Shown here: piece by piece, positions 12,726-25,869 of the stretch
How positions within the stretch are numbered: position 1 is the stretch's first letter
How the letters are laid out: every line of letters begins with the position of its first letter
NCBI GenBank assembly: GCA_034766995.1
Contig: CM068313.1
Coordinates: 41,644,996-41,708,995, forward strand
DNA length: 64,000 nt
Direction: 5' to 3'
Origin: Acanthacorydalis orientalis
Taxonomy: Eukaryota; Arthropoda; Insecta; Megaloptera; Corydalidae
Program-made: the position numbers and the translations under genes
The notes under the pieces: generated by a model
Told to the model about the DNA's origin: nothing
What the model saw: the letters and a program-made list of their open reading frames with translations, nothing else
Database searches by the model: none

Positions 12726-13354
12726 CAAGGGTAAACGAAGTGTGACTCCTGAGACAATATTGGGGTTCACTACCATTTTTCACAAACTTTTATAATAATA
12801 GTCTATAGTTATACAATATGTACCAATATTAGAATATTTTATATGTAAACGGATAATTCACATTATCTTTTCAAACATCCATATGCATTATGTGTTCAAA
12901 CTGCTTTTAAGGCGACTTTACGGTTATGTACAATCCTTAAAGAAGATATGAAACTAAACAGTTTTATTAATTAAGACTTGCTGAATGTAATAAAACCACA
13001 TTGGAGTGGGATTACCGTATACATTTTTGAAAAAAATATTTTTAAAAATGCAACTTTTAACGGTCTCGGCACATTTTAACTGCAAAAGACAAAGTTTTCA
13101 ATGAGTAGAGATTAAACTTATTTTGTTTTGTTAAATAAAACTTACATAGTTGTATTTTTTATTATTTATATTAGGGCGGTAGAAAAGTAATTGTTGTTAT
13201 CATATATGAATGTGAAGATCATAAACCGTAATTATTTTTCTACCAACCGAACAAATACAATTTTAAAATAATTGTTTTTGTGGCTCTTGAACTTTCAAAA
13301 ATGTATAAAAAGTATTATATGTGGATCTATTATCAAAGAAGTTGCCTACCCCTG
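12726..13354. mobile_element. hAT MITE with 8-bp target duplication, carrying a nested mariner
   Basis: The ends are caagggtaaac on the left and caggggtaggcaac (reverse complement) on the right, with atatataa flanking both sides as an 8-bp duplication. Because it sits in a (TA)n tract, the duplication alone is weak evidence. The body aligns with the reverse complement of 44784-45296 over most of its length (for example agacaatattgg..., aatatgtaccaatatt, gtggctcttgaac...). The mini-mariner at 13172-13252 interrupts it. Confidence 0.82.
13172..13252. mobile_element. 81-bp mini-mariner made of two terminal repeats, nested in a hAT MITE
   Basis: gggcggtagaaaagtaattg on the left and aattatttttctaccaaccg on the right are the two ends of the local mariner family with almost nothing between them. 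It sits inside the hAT relic 12726-13354. The related hAT copy at 44784-45296 lacks it and reads straight through (attatttataaatacaattt on the opposite strand), so the insertion is supported by a paralogous empty site. Confidence 0.8.
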
Positions 13355-13664
13355 ATATATAATTTCAATTAATATTGTTTAAGTAATTCTTATCATTTAT
13401 ATACGATTTATACAAATTATAATAATATTATTTGTACAAAAGTGTGAATATTATTCAATATGTTAATAATTTTATACAGACGTATATTAACAAAGAAAAT
13501 TGAAATAAAATATATTTATATTAGTATTCCGGACTAAATACCGAAACTAAACAAAATTAAATACACATAAACCAGGAAATAAATAATCACAATTAATATT
13601 GTTTATTGAGAACGAATTATACAAATACTGGGATTTTTTATTTGATAACCGTATCGTAAACACA

Positions 13665-13666
<2 letters not shown>

Positions 13667-13720
<54 letters not shown>
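13667..13720. repeat. (AT)n microsatellite
   Basis: About 54 bp pure AT, open in frames of both strands (Ile-Tyr runs), none of them a gene. Confidence 0.95.
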
Positions 13721-13723
<3 letters not shown>

Positions 13724-13794
13724 TCGAATTATAGCCAAGCTAACAATGACGAATGAAAGCCAAAATCAAATAAAAACAAAATATTGTTTCTCTC

Positions 13795-14045
13795 GACTCT
13801 CATTCTAGCTAACAACGATCTGGTCGGGTCGTATATATGTGTGAGACTTCGCCGACGTTCGTAACAATATAACGGGTAGAATCCACTTGAACGACGTGAT
13901 AGCGTTGTCTACGTAAATCCCGGACAATCCGCGCCGATCAAATAAAGTAAATCCCGTCCAGGGCTCGAACCAGCATATCTATCTGCACTCGAGGATAGAC
14001 GGCGAAGACTTCAAGTGTCCGGCATCAAAAACACTTAAACGTTTT
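13795..14045. other. GC-richer segment, possible SINE or LTR relic
   Basis: The minus strand contains ctggttcgagccctggacgg, which fits a Pol III B-box (ggttcgagccc) apart from one base, and further on tgttacgaacgtcggcgaag. The segment is far more GC-rich than its surroundings. I could not identify a matching A-box, a tail or terminal duplications, so a tRNA-derived SINE, an LTR fragment or unique DNA all remain possible. Confidence 0.3.
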
Positions 14046-14738
14046 TTTTATATATGGATTTTCGAATTGTTATTTTTTCGTATAATCGATGTTTGTAACA
14101 TATATATATATATATATATGTTTATTCATTTGTTTACTTTTTATATATCCTTTCTTAGGATTGTTTATAAACAGTAACAAAAAATATTTGTATAAAAGTA
14201 TATTTTATTAGTTAATACATTCTCGCTATAGTTTTTAATATTTCTTAAAATATTATAAAAAACATTAGTAGTCAAAATATAATAATACAACGGTAATAAT
14301 GAAGCATATAAAAATATTACATTTTTAAACATTTTTATAATAAAAAAAAGTCAATTTTAAAAAATTAATATGAGCGTGAAACATGTTAACACCTATTTTT
14401 GAATTAATAATTTTCATATAAAATTTAATATGAATGATCTTTGAATTGTCTTAATTTTCATTTAAAAGTTTTTATACTCTACAGGCGTATCTATTATATA
14501 TAAAGAAATCCGTAAAATTTAAAAAAAAATGTATGAAAAACGTGTAGAGATTTTGTATTAAATAATCATTAACGATTATACACGAAGTTGCTCAAAAAAT
14601 TATGATATCGATATAATAACGACTACAATCCTATAATTAAGTTATGAAACATGACTTTTTAATGTATTTTTTTCACGAATTTGAAGAAAGTGAGAATCAC
14701 GTTATAGTGTAAATGTCTTCATTTCTATGGTTCTACCT

Positions 14739-15340
14739 CAAGGTTGGGTGTTTTCCCGAAGCCAACCTTCGTCTTGTTATTGTGTGTTGTTTGTGTATGA
14801 ATATGGAGCTTGATTCGTGGAATATGTGGGAAAAATTTCAAAAAAAACACAGCAATATTGATTACAATAAAATATGCAACTTTATAAAACAATAACGTCG
14901 TAATACACTTGCGAGAGGAACACACTCACTAGAATTCAGCAGCGAGAATTATTATATAGACATACTATTGTAACAAGCGAGCGAGTCGAGGGAGTAAGTA
15001 AATCGAGTGGAGGTGGAGCCCCCCGGAATTTGACGAGCGTAGCGAGTAGAGGGCAGAGCTCTTTTTTTGGAGTACATTCCAGATTTTTTTAGAGAGGGAG
15101 AGCTTGAGCGTACAAAATCCAAATTTAATAAATAAAAATCACTATTTCCCACACAAGAATACATTTATTTAAAAATCACTACGTTACTGCAAGATTTGAT
15201 GGAAGTGGAACTTGTTGCTTCTTTACATTATTTAACATTCTCGTGGTAAAATTTAAAAAAATCTTACACTTATATACGGGCCTCACAAATCGTCGTCACG
15301 GGCCACATGTGGCCTACGGGCCATAATATTCCCACCCTTG
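14739..15340. mobile_element. Probable hAT relic
   Basis: caaggttggg at the left and its partner cccacccttg at the right bound about 600 bp. The right part has the hAT-like subterminal run cacgggccacatgtggccta. Flanking octamers (ttctacct and atctatag) match at only 4 of 8, so the borders are uncertain. The left end also forms its own hairpin (aaggttgg...ccaacctt). The middle (about 14960-15070) is unusually GC-rich and has no recognisable protein. Confidence 0.45.
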
Positions 15341-15654
15341 ATCTATAGTAACAAATTCATTAAATTTTCTCTTTTTTTTATCTTTCTATTCAATGAATTT
15401 CAATTATAATTTTATTCGTAATTAAAATCACTCACATAGTTGTATTTTTTATATTCTTTACCATTTGTGAATTCTTTTCTCCTTTTATTTAGAATAAATA
15501 TAATATTTTTATTTATTCTAAATTTATTATTATTCAAATGTTATCATTTAAAGGTTATAAAAATGAGAATACAACGAATTCGAGAAAGCTAATCTCATCT
15601 GATAATATGAATGGAAACATTATTTCATGTAGAATCACAAATTGTGAAATGTCT

Positions 15655-15790
15655 TGATTCAACCACTGTGCACACCTGTCCCTAGTAATTAACACATTAT
15701 GGGATGTCAGTGTGGTATGCCACTGTGACGAACAGCATGGTATGCTCCATCATGAAACCACATTGTATAAATCTAATGAACTTGCATGAG
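15655..15790. other. GC-richer segment with inverted repeat, possible transposon end
   Basis: ttaacacattatgggatgtc followed by agtgtggtatgccactgtga contains an imperfect hairpin (gtcagtgtgg / ccactgtgac). A TTAA-preceded end with such a hairpin would fit a piggyBac-like terminus, but no partner end or coding remnant was found. Confidence 0.25.
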
Positions 15791-16012
15791 ACAATAATGT
15801 TGAACAAGTTATGAACAGTATGTGAACATTAATTTATTACCACAGTAGTACATGTATGCATGCATACACCTTTTACTTACACGCACGCATGTGTATATAT
15901 ATATATATATATATTATTCTAAGATATAAAAATATACATGTATATTGGAATTTACAATCAAGAACTGGTATATGAATTATACTAAATTATATAATATTTA
16001 TTATATTTCTAT

Positions 16013-16170
16013 CAGCTTGGTAGAGAAATAATTGGTGTTTATGTTCCCATTTGTCAAGCTTTTTTACTTTTTTTTTAGCTTATTTAAGTGGTCCAGAACT
16101 GCTGGATGACTAACACCTAACTTTTGTGCAAGTTCTCGAATTTTGTGCGTGGTTCTGATTCAACTTATTT
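16013..16170 (-). mobile_element. Truncated mariner copy, one end only
   Basis: cagcttggtagagaaataat is followed by sequence parallel to copies 1-3 (...gtggtccagaactgctggatgactaacacctaacttttgtgcaagttctcgaat..., shown in part), coding on the minus strand for the C-terminal part of the HTH region. It stops near cttatttaat with no right end. Confidence 0.8.
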
Positions 16171-17579
16171 AATATATTTATTTTACCATTTAAATTTTAA
16201 ATGTTAACAAACATAAAAGAATATCATATTATTACCACTTCTTTCATCGAACTGTTTCTTACACGTAAATAATTTTTTTTCGATAAAAAACATGTTTTTT
16301 CGGTAGTACAAACTGTCGTTATGTAATTTCAAGAGCTATTTTTATTCTCGGTGCTTGAATCTATACATTCTTGTACATTTTCGTTACACTATATATATTC
16401 CATTCTTTTCACTCTATCACATTGTTGACAAAGCTATTCACTGAGATGCACCCCTTTATCAAGTTGTCTGGTGGCATCCAGTTCATTTTTCAAAATCTTA
16501 CATCATTTGTCAGTAAGTTGGCGATGTCGACGCTATGCGTGTATGTATGTACTTGTGTGTATATTGCGTGCGAAAGTATCTTGTTTTGTTCGGCGTAACG
16601 AAATGGCTATCGGAAAAAATATTACGGTCTCTTATGATCTCTAGTGGTTTTAAAATAAACATCAGTCTAGCACACATTTTCAATAAGTGTAATATCAGCT
16701 ACGATATATTGAATAGTGATTCGTTTATTTTAGATTTTAATTGCATTATTTAGAACAATTAAGAACCAAAAGTAATAACCACTGAAAAATATTATTTAAA
16801 AAAAGTCCATTCATACTTAAATTTTTCTATAAGTAAATTGAATAATCGATATAATGAATAAAAAGCACAAGTTAGGCTATAATTCATAAAATTTATTAAT
16901 AATTCATAAAATTTATTTATTGTTAATAATATTGTCGAATTATTTACATTCCAAAACGTTGAATTAATTCGTAATTAATAAAGTTTTAATATTCTAGACT
17001 CATTTAAGTACATAAATGAGTATAAAAATATTATAAACTTAATTAATAAAACAATACTAATATAACTAGAATTATATCTGGACACAATTTCTGAATACAA
17101 AAACCTTAATACAATTTTAGTAGGTAACTAGATAATTGATATATTTATAAATATTGCAAAATTGTAAATTTGGCTTTTGTAAAAAAATCTATTTTTTATT
17201 ATAAAGCAACTAATCCTAATAATAAATCAGGCAAACTAAATACAATATTTCATCAAATATGATTTATATTAAGTAAAAAGTTAATACGCCAGTCAACAAA
17301 ATTCAATGTTAATTGTTACAAATATATAATACTTATTTTATTATTATGGACATTATCTTGAAGTTTTAATTATTCCATCAAAAATATTGTTCTAAATATA
17401 GTTTTTATTATAAAAATATCTTTTAAAAGAGAGATCCGTTATAAAACTAATAATAATTAATATAGAAAAGTAATCATATTAAATTAATATCTATTGAATT
17501 TATATTTTTATTTATATAAAGTTTCTAGAATATCTGAGATTACGATCCAGCAATAATTTACTAACAATTCCAAATTCAA

Positions 17580-18157
17580 TTAGGCTGGTAGAAAACTAAT
17601 TGCGGTTGACCTTCAAATTCAGATTATTCATATTAATTTTTCGCTTTTTTAATTTTCCTATGTATTTTAAGTGATCCAGAACTGTTGGATGAGTAATGCC
17701 TAACTTTTGAGCAAGCAATCGAAATGTTGTCCGTGGTTCTAATTCAATTAACGCATTCATTTGGTCGTTATGAACTGAAAAAGAACACCCGCGACCTTCG
17801 TCTTCAAGGCTCTCATCGCTAACAAAAATTTTTTGGTACCATCATTGCACCGCACGTCCCTTAATAGTACCCACACCAAAAACATCGTTTAATTTACGAG
17901 CAGTTTCTACTGCTTTACCATCCGATTTGAACTCATATAAAAAAAACGCTCTTACTTCCTTTTTTCCATCCTTATTCAGTATCCCAATTTGAACCCAAAT
18001 TAATAATAAAATCAAAGTTAATGTTACCAAAATACAAACCAAAAAATACACTTAAAAATGATATTAACACGAACATGGTGAAATGACACTTTCATTAAAG
18101 AAAGGTTAAGGTTAGAATTCAGAAAACAAAAACCGCAATTATTTTTTGCCAACCTAA
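17580..18157 (-). mobile_element. Internally deleted mariner copy 3
   Basis: The ends are ttaggctggtagaaaactaa and tattttttgccaacctaa, 578 bp apart. The minus strand encodes KKEVRAFFLYEFKSDGKAV, ETARKLNDVFGVGTIK..., then a stop replaces the first Trp of the WWF motif (TGG to TGA). Sequence further on still aligns to copy 2 in another frame. The deletion structure is the same as in copies 1 and 2. Confidence 0.87.
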
Positions 18158-19088
18158 TTTTTGCTTTTATTCCTATACAAGCAATATAATGTCTTGATAA
18201 AAACTTTCTCAATCACTTATTTTAAATGAAGTCACTTAAATTTTTCCCATATAACATTCTTCTTTTTAGATAAAATTTGTTTGCAGCGACCATTGAGTTC
18301 TTTTGTGATTTAATCAATTCGTTAGTTTTTTTATCAATTATAAACAGAATTTTACTTTTTAATAATTTACTGACCTAAAAAAGTTTTTCATTATGTTAAG
18401 TTTCATGAAAAGAGAGAATGCATACTTTCTTCGGATTAATCAAAATGTCTTAAACTGTTTTCTTTTGTTCTTTTATCAAATTATGTCTAAGCTGTCAATT
18501 ATTGATCCAGTAATATTTTTTAAGGTAATATATCTCATTAACAGAAAACAGAAGTATTCTGTGAATACGAGGTGTTAACTGAGCAATACGACTAAAATTT
18601 CTTCATATATAGTAAATTTTAAATAAAATTGTATTTGAAAAATTCAAATTTTATTCATAAGTGAAATAAACTTATAACTGGAATTTCTTTCACAATTCAA
18701 TGTGATCACATTTATGTTACACAGCTCTGAAATATTATACTTTCACACAACATCTCAACGAATCAGTTTAAATATTTTTCTTACTTATTGTAAATTCCTA
18801 CATACATGAACAATAAAATGAAGTTTCATAAAATTTATATGCAAAGAAAAAATAACGACAGATTCATAGTGGAATTGTACACATAAATTACAATATTCTG
18901 TATGTATGGTAAAGTACTTTTTATCTAATAATATTATTGAATAACAGCAAATTTATATACAAACAAATAAGTTATTTATGAAACATCTAAATTATCAAAA
19001 TAATACCTACTTTAAAATTAAATCAAACTACATGTCATATTAATTCAGTAATTTTTTAAATAATTATTGTGTTAAGATTTTACACTTA

Positions 19089-19245
<157 letters not shown>

Positions 19246-20384
19246 CTTAATACAAAATTCTGTAGGTTCAAATGATATCATTCAATAACAAAAAATAACA
19301 AAAACTAAATCATGACATTATTAAAATAACAATAGAGTTTATTTTAAACTTATTTTAAAGTTGCGAGACAAAATTTGTAGCATTGTAAAAAACAAAAAGA
19401 ATAAAATTTATTTATTCCGTCTGTTTTTATTGAATACTACCTGTAAAATAGTTTAAAAAGAAATAGGAATAAAGGCGAATGTGAAAAAAATGTCTCTTTG
19501 CCAATATCTCAGTTAAGAAACAATCTGACATGTAAACGCTGTTACTGTAAACGCAACGTTTTGTCTTGTCTGAAAATGGCTTGTAGTGCACAGCAGAGAA
19601 AAATGACTGTGCTACCGTAACATTGGCTGCCGTTCTTGACGAAAACAACAAGCGGCTCTACTGCTACAAAATTTATTGTTAAAGTTACTGGAAATTTTAG
19701 AGGTGTATATTTACACAGATTTATAGACGGCTATATAAAAAAAAGTTCTTATAAGGCATTAATTTCCGGGAATTATTTTTTTCTTCTTTACTTTTATGAA
19801 CCACATCATTCAACGATGATATCGTGGAGATATTTGTTCGAACAAGTGCACAATATATTGGATGTATATTTTTCAAAAGTGATAATATTTCATATGTCCA
19901 TTTTTACTGTTTGATCATTACAGTGATTTTCAGAAGACAATAAATAAATACCTAAGTATTCTTAACAATTTAATCATTAATCATTTCTATTAAGCGAGTA
20001 GTTAATTGATAATTTGAAAACTCTCTAAATAATTAATCATTAAATTATAATAAATTATTGCTTTGAATATTTAGAAAAAAAATACATTTCATATATAGAA
20101 AAAAATAAACAACCATATAACGCAGTTTATAGACAACTAACAGAAAAGCATAGAAAAAATTTTACTAAAAACGAAAACGACATATTAAATACAAATCGAG
20201 AAATATAAAGTAATGTTAGACTAAAAAAAACTGAACAAATGTTATTTAATGAAATAACGAGAAAATTCCTTTTAACACATTATTAATTGTGTTTGATTAA
20301 TAAATAATTTAACATCCATTACATGATAGTTAAGGAAATTAATGAGCTTGATGGCGTGTTATTTTTAACCTCTTTTATTCTACC

Positions 20385-20592
20385 ATGACACAAATACGAA
20401 AATAAAAATGATCGTGCGAGACGCGAACAGACAAAATCGCACACTAATTAAGTGTTCGTCACGTAGCGCCACACGTGCTTTTTGATAAATCCGCGCAACG
20501 GGTCGCCTAGCTAACAAGTAAAGTTCGTTACCAAGTTGGCAAAACAGCTACTTCAAGGAAACCGGTAGACAGTAGCGTCACTATCTGAATTA
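20385..20592. other. GC-richer unique island
   Basis: Contains gatcgtgcgagacgcgaaca, cgtcacgtagcgccacacgt, ccgcgcaacgggtcgcctag and an E-box CACGTG at about 20473. No coding pattern. Candidate conserved non-coding element. Confidence 0.3.
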
Positions 20593-21607
20593 ATATGTCA
20601 TTCAACTGTCACATCATTTCTAAAATGTGTCTTTATTGCTTTTGTATCAATCTTTTAACAATATATTTCATATATTTTTTTAATATATCGAACAAATATA
20701 TATTTTCTAAAATAAGAAAATCAAATTATATATATTTTTATATAACATTTAATTCTATTAAATGTTCAATATTTTTATAGTTCGATCTAGTTTCTAGGAA
20801 CAGATAAACGTTGATGTTTTTTTCAATTAAAATTAAAAAGCATACACACTTCGTTATTCAATTTTTTTGGTAAAATATTTTTATAAAATCTTCCATTTTC
20901 TTTGTTTTATTCAATTGTTTTAAAATAATATTTACATTTTTTATTATCTATTTTACTAGTTACAGACTTTTCCACTAGATTAAAAAACATTCATTTAATT
21001 AGTAATAATAAATATATCAATACTAATTTATCCCCACAGTAACTTATTATTGCCAACTTGTTATAAAAATAATTTGAAAAAATATTGTAATACTTCATTT
21101 ACTAATAACATCAAAACATTACACATAAAACAACATTACAAATAAATATAAAGAGCAGAAATATACAGAAAATATATACAAGAAAACAAATCTATTTGTG
21201 TATAATATAATTAATTAATTGATATTAAATGTGACACATTAAAACTAGATTGGCATCAAATAAGGAATTTTCACTACTTTCATTAAATATAGATGAGTTG
21301 TTTCATTTCAGTTTATCCCTAATAATTAAGAAGTGTATTGAAATTAGTTCTAATTAATCCATTAAAATAAATAATTTGTAATAAATTTAAAAAGAAAAAA
21401 AACCCTCCAACTATAAAAAATCTAAAATTTTAAAGGATATTTAATAAACAACGAGTAACTTATTAAAATAGAAATAAATACATACATACTTCTTCATTAT
21501 TTAAATGTATTAAATTATCTATGAAAACATTGTGATTATACGTTATTATCTATTGTTTTGTTGTATAAACTAAATAAATCAAAAGAACAATATTTTATTA
21601 ATTGTAT

Positions 21608-21628
21608 CATATATGTATATATATATAC

Positions 21629-21682
<54 letters not shown>
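21608..21682. repeat. (TA)n microsatellite with tac/gta interruptions
   Basis: Evenly spaced tacata units followed by about 45 bp of pure TA. Confidence 0.92.
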
Positions 21683-22794
21683 ACTGAAAAAATAATATGG
21701 ATCTAAGCAATTGTTTTTTTGAAGCAATCACTATTATTTGTTTATAAAAAAATTTCTCAGAAGCTTGAATAATTTTATTCAGTTCATCAATTTTGATTAT
21801 TTCTTTACAATATATAAATGCATAAATAAATCTATATAATCAATTTGAAAAAAAATATAAGAAATTTAAATAAAAATCTGTCATAATATAGCAACATAAT
21901 ATATCAAATACAAAATGAAAACATCGAATTTTAGTATAAGATACTTAAAAATTATCATTTAGTATATTAGATGTTTCAAATTGATGTCAGAATCCAATAT
22001 ACGATCTTAAATATTTTACTAATTCCCAACATTCCTAATAATGTATTTTTAACATTTAAAACATAATTTAAATCTATATCCAGCAAAGCAAATAGAATAC
22101 ATTCTTACGTATTATTAAACAAAGCATGAATTTTGAGTTAAACTTTTTAATTTATAACTTTTTTTTAAACATACTATTCTATATTTTATACATTGTTGCA
22201 CGTACACTGAATATACTCTTACTCATGTACCAAATAATATCAATAGGATCAAAAGTATAATGTATAGAATAAAATAAAAAAAAACTACATAAAGACACTA
22301 AATTATTGTATTTAAATCAAAAAACTACAGTGACATAAAAACTATACTGTTTAAAATATAATTCTTACAATTCAATGCCATTTTAAAGTGTAAAAATATA
22401 AAAAAATAATTGCATTCAAATTAAACATTAAACTTCTTTTCAAAAAGTCATAGTTTTATCAAAAAAAAATGGTTAAATAAATTTAAAAAATGCCATAACA
22501 TTATAATTGTTTACTTCAATTAAATAGCTATTTAATTAAATTCTAATGTATTTTGTATTCTTTATTGTAAACCATATTGCAAGTATTAAAACTTATGAAT
22601 GGAATAGCGTGCAACATAATTTTAACACAAATAACTATAAACATACATGTTCATATATGCATATTTTATCCTGTTTTATCAATAATAACAATGCATGAAC
22701 TCTGAAATTCGATATTTTCAACATTTGTTTTCGTGCATTATGCGAAGTCATAATTTAAACATTTGATTTTTTTACTGCTATAAACGAATGTATT

Positions 22795-22800
<6 letters not shown>

Positions 22801-22853
<53 letters not shown>
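22801..22853. repeat. (TA)n microsatellite
   Basis: About 53 bp uninterrupted TA. Confidence 0.95.
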
Positions 22854-22856
<3 letters not shown>

Positions 22857-23478
22857 TTTTATATTATTACAAACTCTTCTAAGTTTTCAACGATTTATAA
22901 ATAACACATTAATTTTCACTCGTTTATACTTTATTTGGCGAAGTAGATAAATTATTTCAAATATTACGAATAACGATTTTTAAATAAAAACTTCATAATA
23001 TTTATTGTTTTTGAGTAAAACTTTTTAAAAATTTTTAAATGATTTTCGTTATAGTATATTTATATCTTTAGTATAAAAATGTACATCCTACTTGAAAGAA
23101 ATAACTTTGTATTTTGTTTTCGTTTTTAATTTATTTTAATATTGATAATTTAATATAATTAATTATATTTAGTTTTAATTATATTTTAAGTAATTAATAT
23201 ATAAGTTTTCTTTTACCTTTAACAAGTAGAAAATTAATTAATGGAATATGAATATTAAAATTAAATTCAGATTTTGATTTAAAATACTCGTTCTTTCTCT
23301 CCTTGTATATAAACTATACACCCATATTTTCTTTTGCTAATTAAAGTCATTTTTTAAAAAAAGGAATGATCAGTAAATCTAAAATTGTTAGCAAAAAAAC
23401 GACAAATATTATTTTACAACAAAATGTTTCTATTTATTTTTAAATCTAATTTTAAAAAATGTTAACATTTCAATTTAG

Positions 23479-23601
23479 CTCTCTTTCTCACACACACACT
23501 ACATATATATACATATTAATACATACATATATATTTATATATATAGTGTATATAGATAGATAGATAGAGAGAACTCGAGGAAGAGAAAGAGAGAGAGAGA
23601 A
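23479..23601. repeat. Compound (CT)-(CA)-(TA)-(GATA)-(GA) microsatellite
   Basis: ctctctttctcacacacaca, TA blocks, gatagatagata and gagagagagagaaag in order; the two flanks are reverse-complementary in composition (pyrimidine left, purine right). Confidence 0.88.
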
Positions 23602-23780
23602 AGTATATTCACATAAACAATTACAGAATTAAAACTGTGTAATTCTAAACGCACTCCATTTCTAAATGAGAGTATAAATATTTATAAGTTAAAATTAAGT
23701 TATTTGTTTAAAGAACGAATTATTACAAACTCATTTAAGAAAATTCGGTTCAAAGAAAATAATCTTTGTTACAACTACTA

Positions 23781-23795
23781 GATCTCTTTCTCTCT

Positions 23796-23850
<55 letters not shown>

Positions 23851-23867
23851 AGAGAGGGAGAAAGTAG
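23781..23867. repeat. (CT)n-(TA)n-(GA)n inverted microsatellite
   Basis: ctactagatctctttctctc and the later gagagagggagaaagtag form imperfect arms around about 50 bp of TA, a potential long hairpin. Confidence 0.88.
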
Positions 23868-24021
23868 AATTTCTAATATATTTCTGAATTATCAAACAAG
23901 TAATATTATTTTTTTACTAATTGTTGTTTTTTATATTGTTATAAATATTACACTATTTTATACAAAATTTTAAAAAGAAAAAATATATATAATATGTTTT
24001 AAATGTATTTATTAGCTTGAG

Positions 24022-24642
24022 CAGTGGTGACACGCGGTCCGAAATACTCTAGAATACGGCCCGTGACCCAAAGATTGAAGTTGATTTTATTCAAATAATA
24101 AAATGAAATTTAATAAAAATAAAAAATACATTTTAAAAACATTGTAAATTACGACATTTTATTGAAATGTTTTCAGCAAGTATCTTGGCAATGTTTGGTG
24201 AACAGAACTATGTGAACAATGATTTTCCCTTTTAAAGACTAATAAGTCTGCACACAGATTAAGATTGACAAATGAACATTTAATATCTATAGTAAAAACT
24301 TCATTGTCACAAAAAGTACACCCGATATTGATAAAAGAGTTTCTACCAAAAGAAGCCAAGTTTCTATTGAAAAAAATATTTTTTTTAATTTCTCTAATTT
24401 AAAATTTTGTTCTAATATTTGATAATAACGCCTAAAATTAATGTGTTTTTTTTTTTAATTTTAATAAATTCATTAAAGGAAAAATAAAGGTAACATTTTA
24501 ATGAGTTATTTTCAAATATAAATAAAAGACCTTCTTTCAGCTCACTAAATACTTTTTTTGGGTGACTTTTTCGTTTGCGGTCCACAGACTTTCTTAAACT
24601 GAATTTGGTGACCCATGTTCATATATGAGTTTGACATCACTG
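24022..24642 (+). mobile_element. hAT relic with C-terminal transposase remnant (GTF2IRD2-like)
   Basis: Ends are cagtggtgacacgcggtcc on the left and cagtgatgtcaaactcatat on the right (reverse complement). Plus-strand remnants read ELCEQ, a stop, FSLLKTNKSAHRLRLTNEHL, ISIVKTSLSQKVHP. In the hAT lineage that includes GTF2IRD2-like proteins this is the C-terminal CEQ-x-F-S-x-M-K...R-S-R-L-T-x-E-H-L block. The target duplication is no longer evident. The minus-strand open frame at 24159-24359 is a shadow. Confidence 0.75.
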
Positions 24643-24784
24643 ATTCACAGCAATGAAACTCAACATAATTTCTTAAACCATGTATAGCTTATATGCACTT
24701 TTACGTTTTCTCTTCAATTTTTAAAAATATTATTATTACTCTGAAAGTCATCAACTAAATAATAATTGATTATGATCTCAAAAA

Positions 24785-24823
<39 letters not shown>

Positions 24824-25353
24824 TTATTTTAAAAAAAATGTTTATTCAAAATTATATATGTTTAATTATTAATGTGGAAATTTTATAAAAACTTCGTATG
24901 AAAAATATGTAAAACTAGAGAAGACAATTGTACAGTAGTGTTATTTCTAAGAAATAATACCACAAAAAGTATGTTTTAAATGCTACATAATTAAATTTAA
25001 AATTTACTTTGCGTGAACTGTGGAATCTCTATATGAATACGATTCTTCTATAATTAATTTCAATTTTTATCTCCTTTAGGTATAATTTGAACATATACTG
25101 AAACGTAAAATCTACCTGAAGTATATGAAACTCGAAATTAATCCTATTAGAAACAAACATAAATGTAGCCTCTAAGATTCACACAGATCAATATATAACA
25201 CAATGATTTTAAGACATACAAAATATTATTGATTGGGTACAGTCAGCACATATTACATCAATATATTTTTGTTTTTATACATTTTTAAATCAAATTGAAA
25301 GTAAAATCAAATATTTGAACTTTGAAATACCTCCCTACAAATTAATCAACATA

Positions 25354-25699
25354 TTATGTTGGTAAAAGAATAATTACGGTTTATGACTTTCAAATTCGTA
25401 TACATTTTTTCATTCTAGCTGATCGTTGGCTGTCAGTTGGTCGTTATGAACTAAAAAAAGTTGCCTGCGACCTTCTTCATATTCAAGGCACTTTTTGCTT
25501 CTTTTCCATCTTTAATTTAATAACCTAATTTGAAGCACAAATAATAATGAAATCAAAAACGATGTTATCAAAATGCATGCCGAAAAATGTGCTTTAAAAT
25601 GATATTTACATGAATATGATGAAATGACATTTTCATTGAAAAAAGTTAAGCTTAGAATTCAGAAAACAAAAACCACAATGATTTTCCTAACAACCAAAT
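25354..25699 (-). mobile_element. Shorter deleted mariner copy 4
   Basis: Ends like those of the family (ttatgttggtaaaagaataa and tgattttcctaacaaccaaa) enclose about 346 bp. Compared with copies 1-3 it lacks most of the HTH coding sequence; only short pieces such as the segment near 25430-25495 (tggtcgttatgaactaaaaa) remain. Confidence 0.75.
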
Positions 25700-25869
25700 A
25701 ACTCCGTCGAATCGTTTTTAAAATCTATACAAATTTAAACAAGGTTTAGTTTACTATGAGTAACGTTGTTTTATTATTTCAAAATTTACATTAGAATTTC
25801 TTTATAAAAATGTAAATTTCAAATTTTAATTTAATAAAAGAAAAGAATTAATTTTGTGTTTGGATTGTA

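Noticed and set aside
19636..19914. 92-codon plus-strand frame
   Set aside because: Starts in a mildly GC-richer patch but has no recognisable motif, and the second half is low-complexity Phe/Tyr/Ile sequence.
24159..24359. 66-codon minus-strand frame
   Set aside because: Antisense of the plus-strand hAT transposase remnant.
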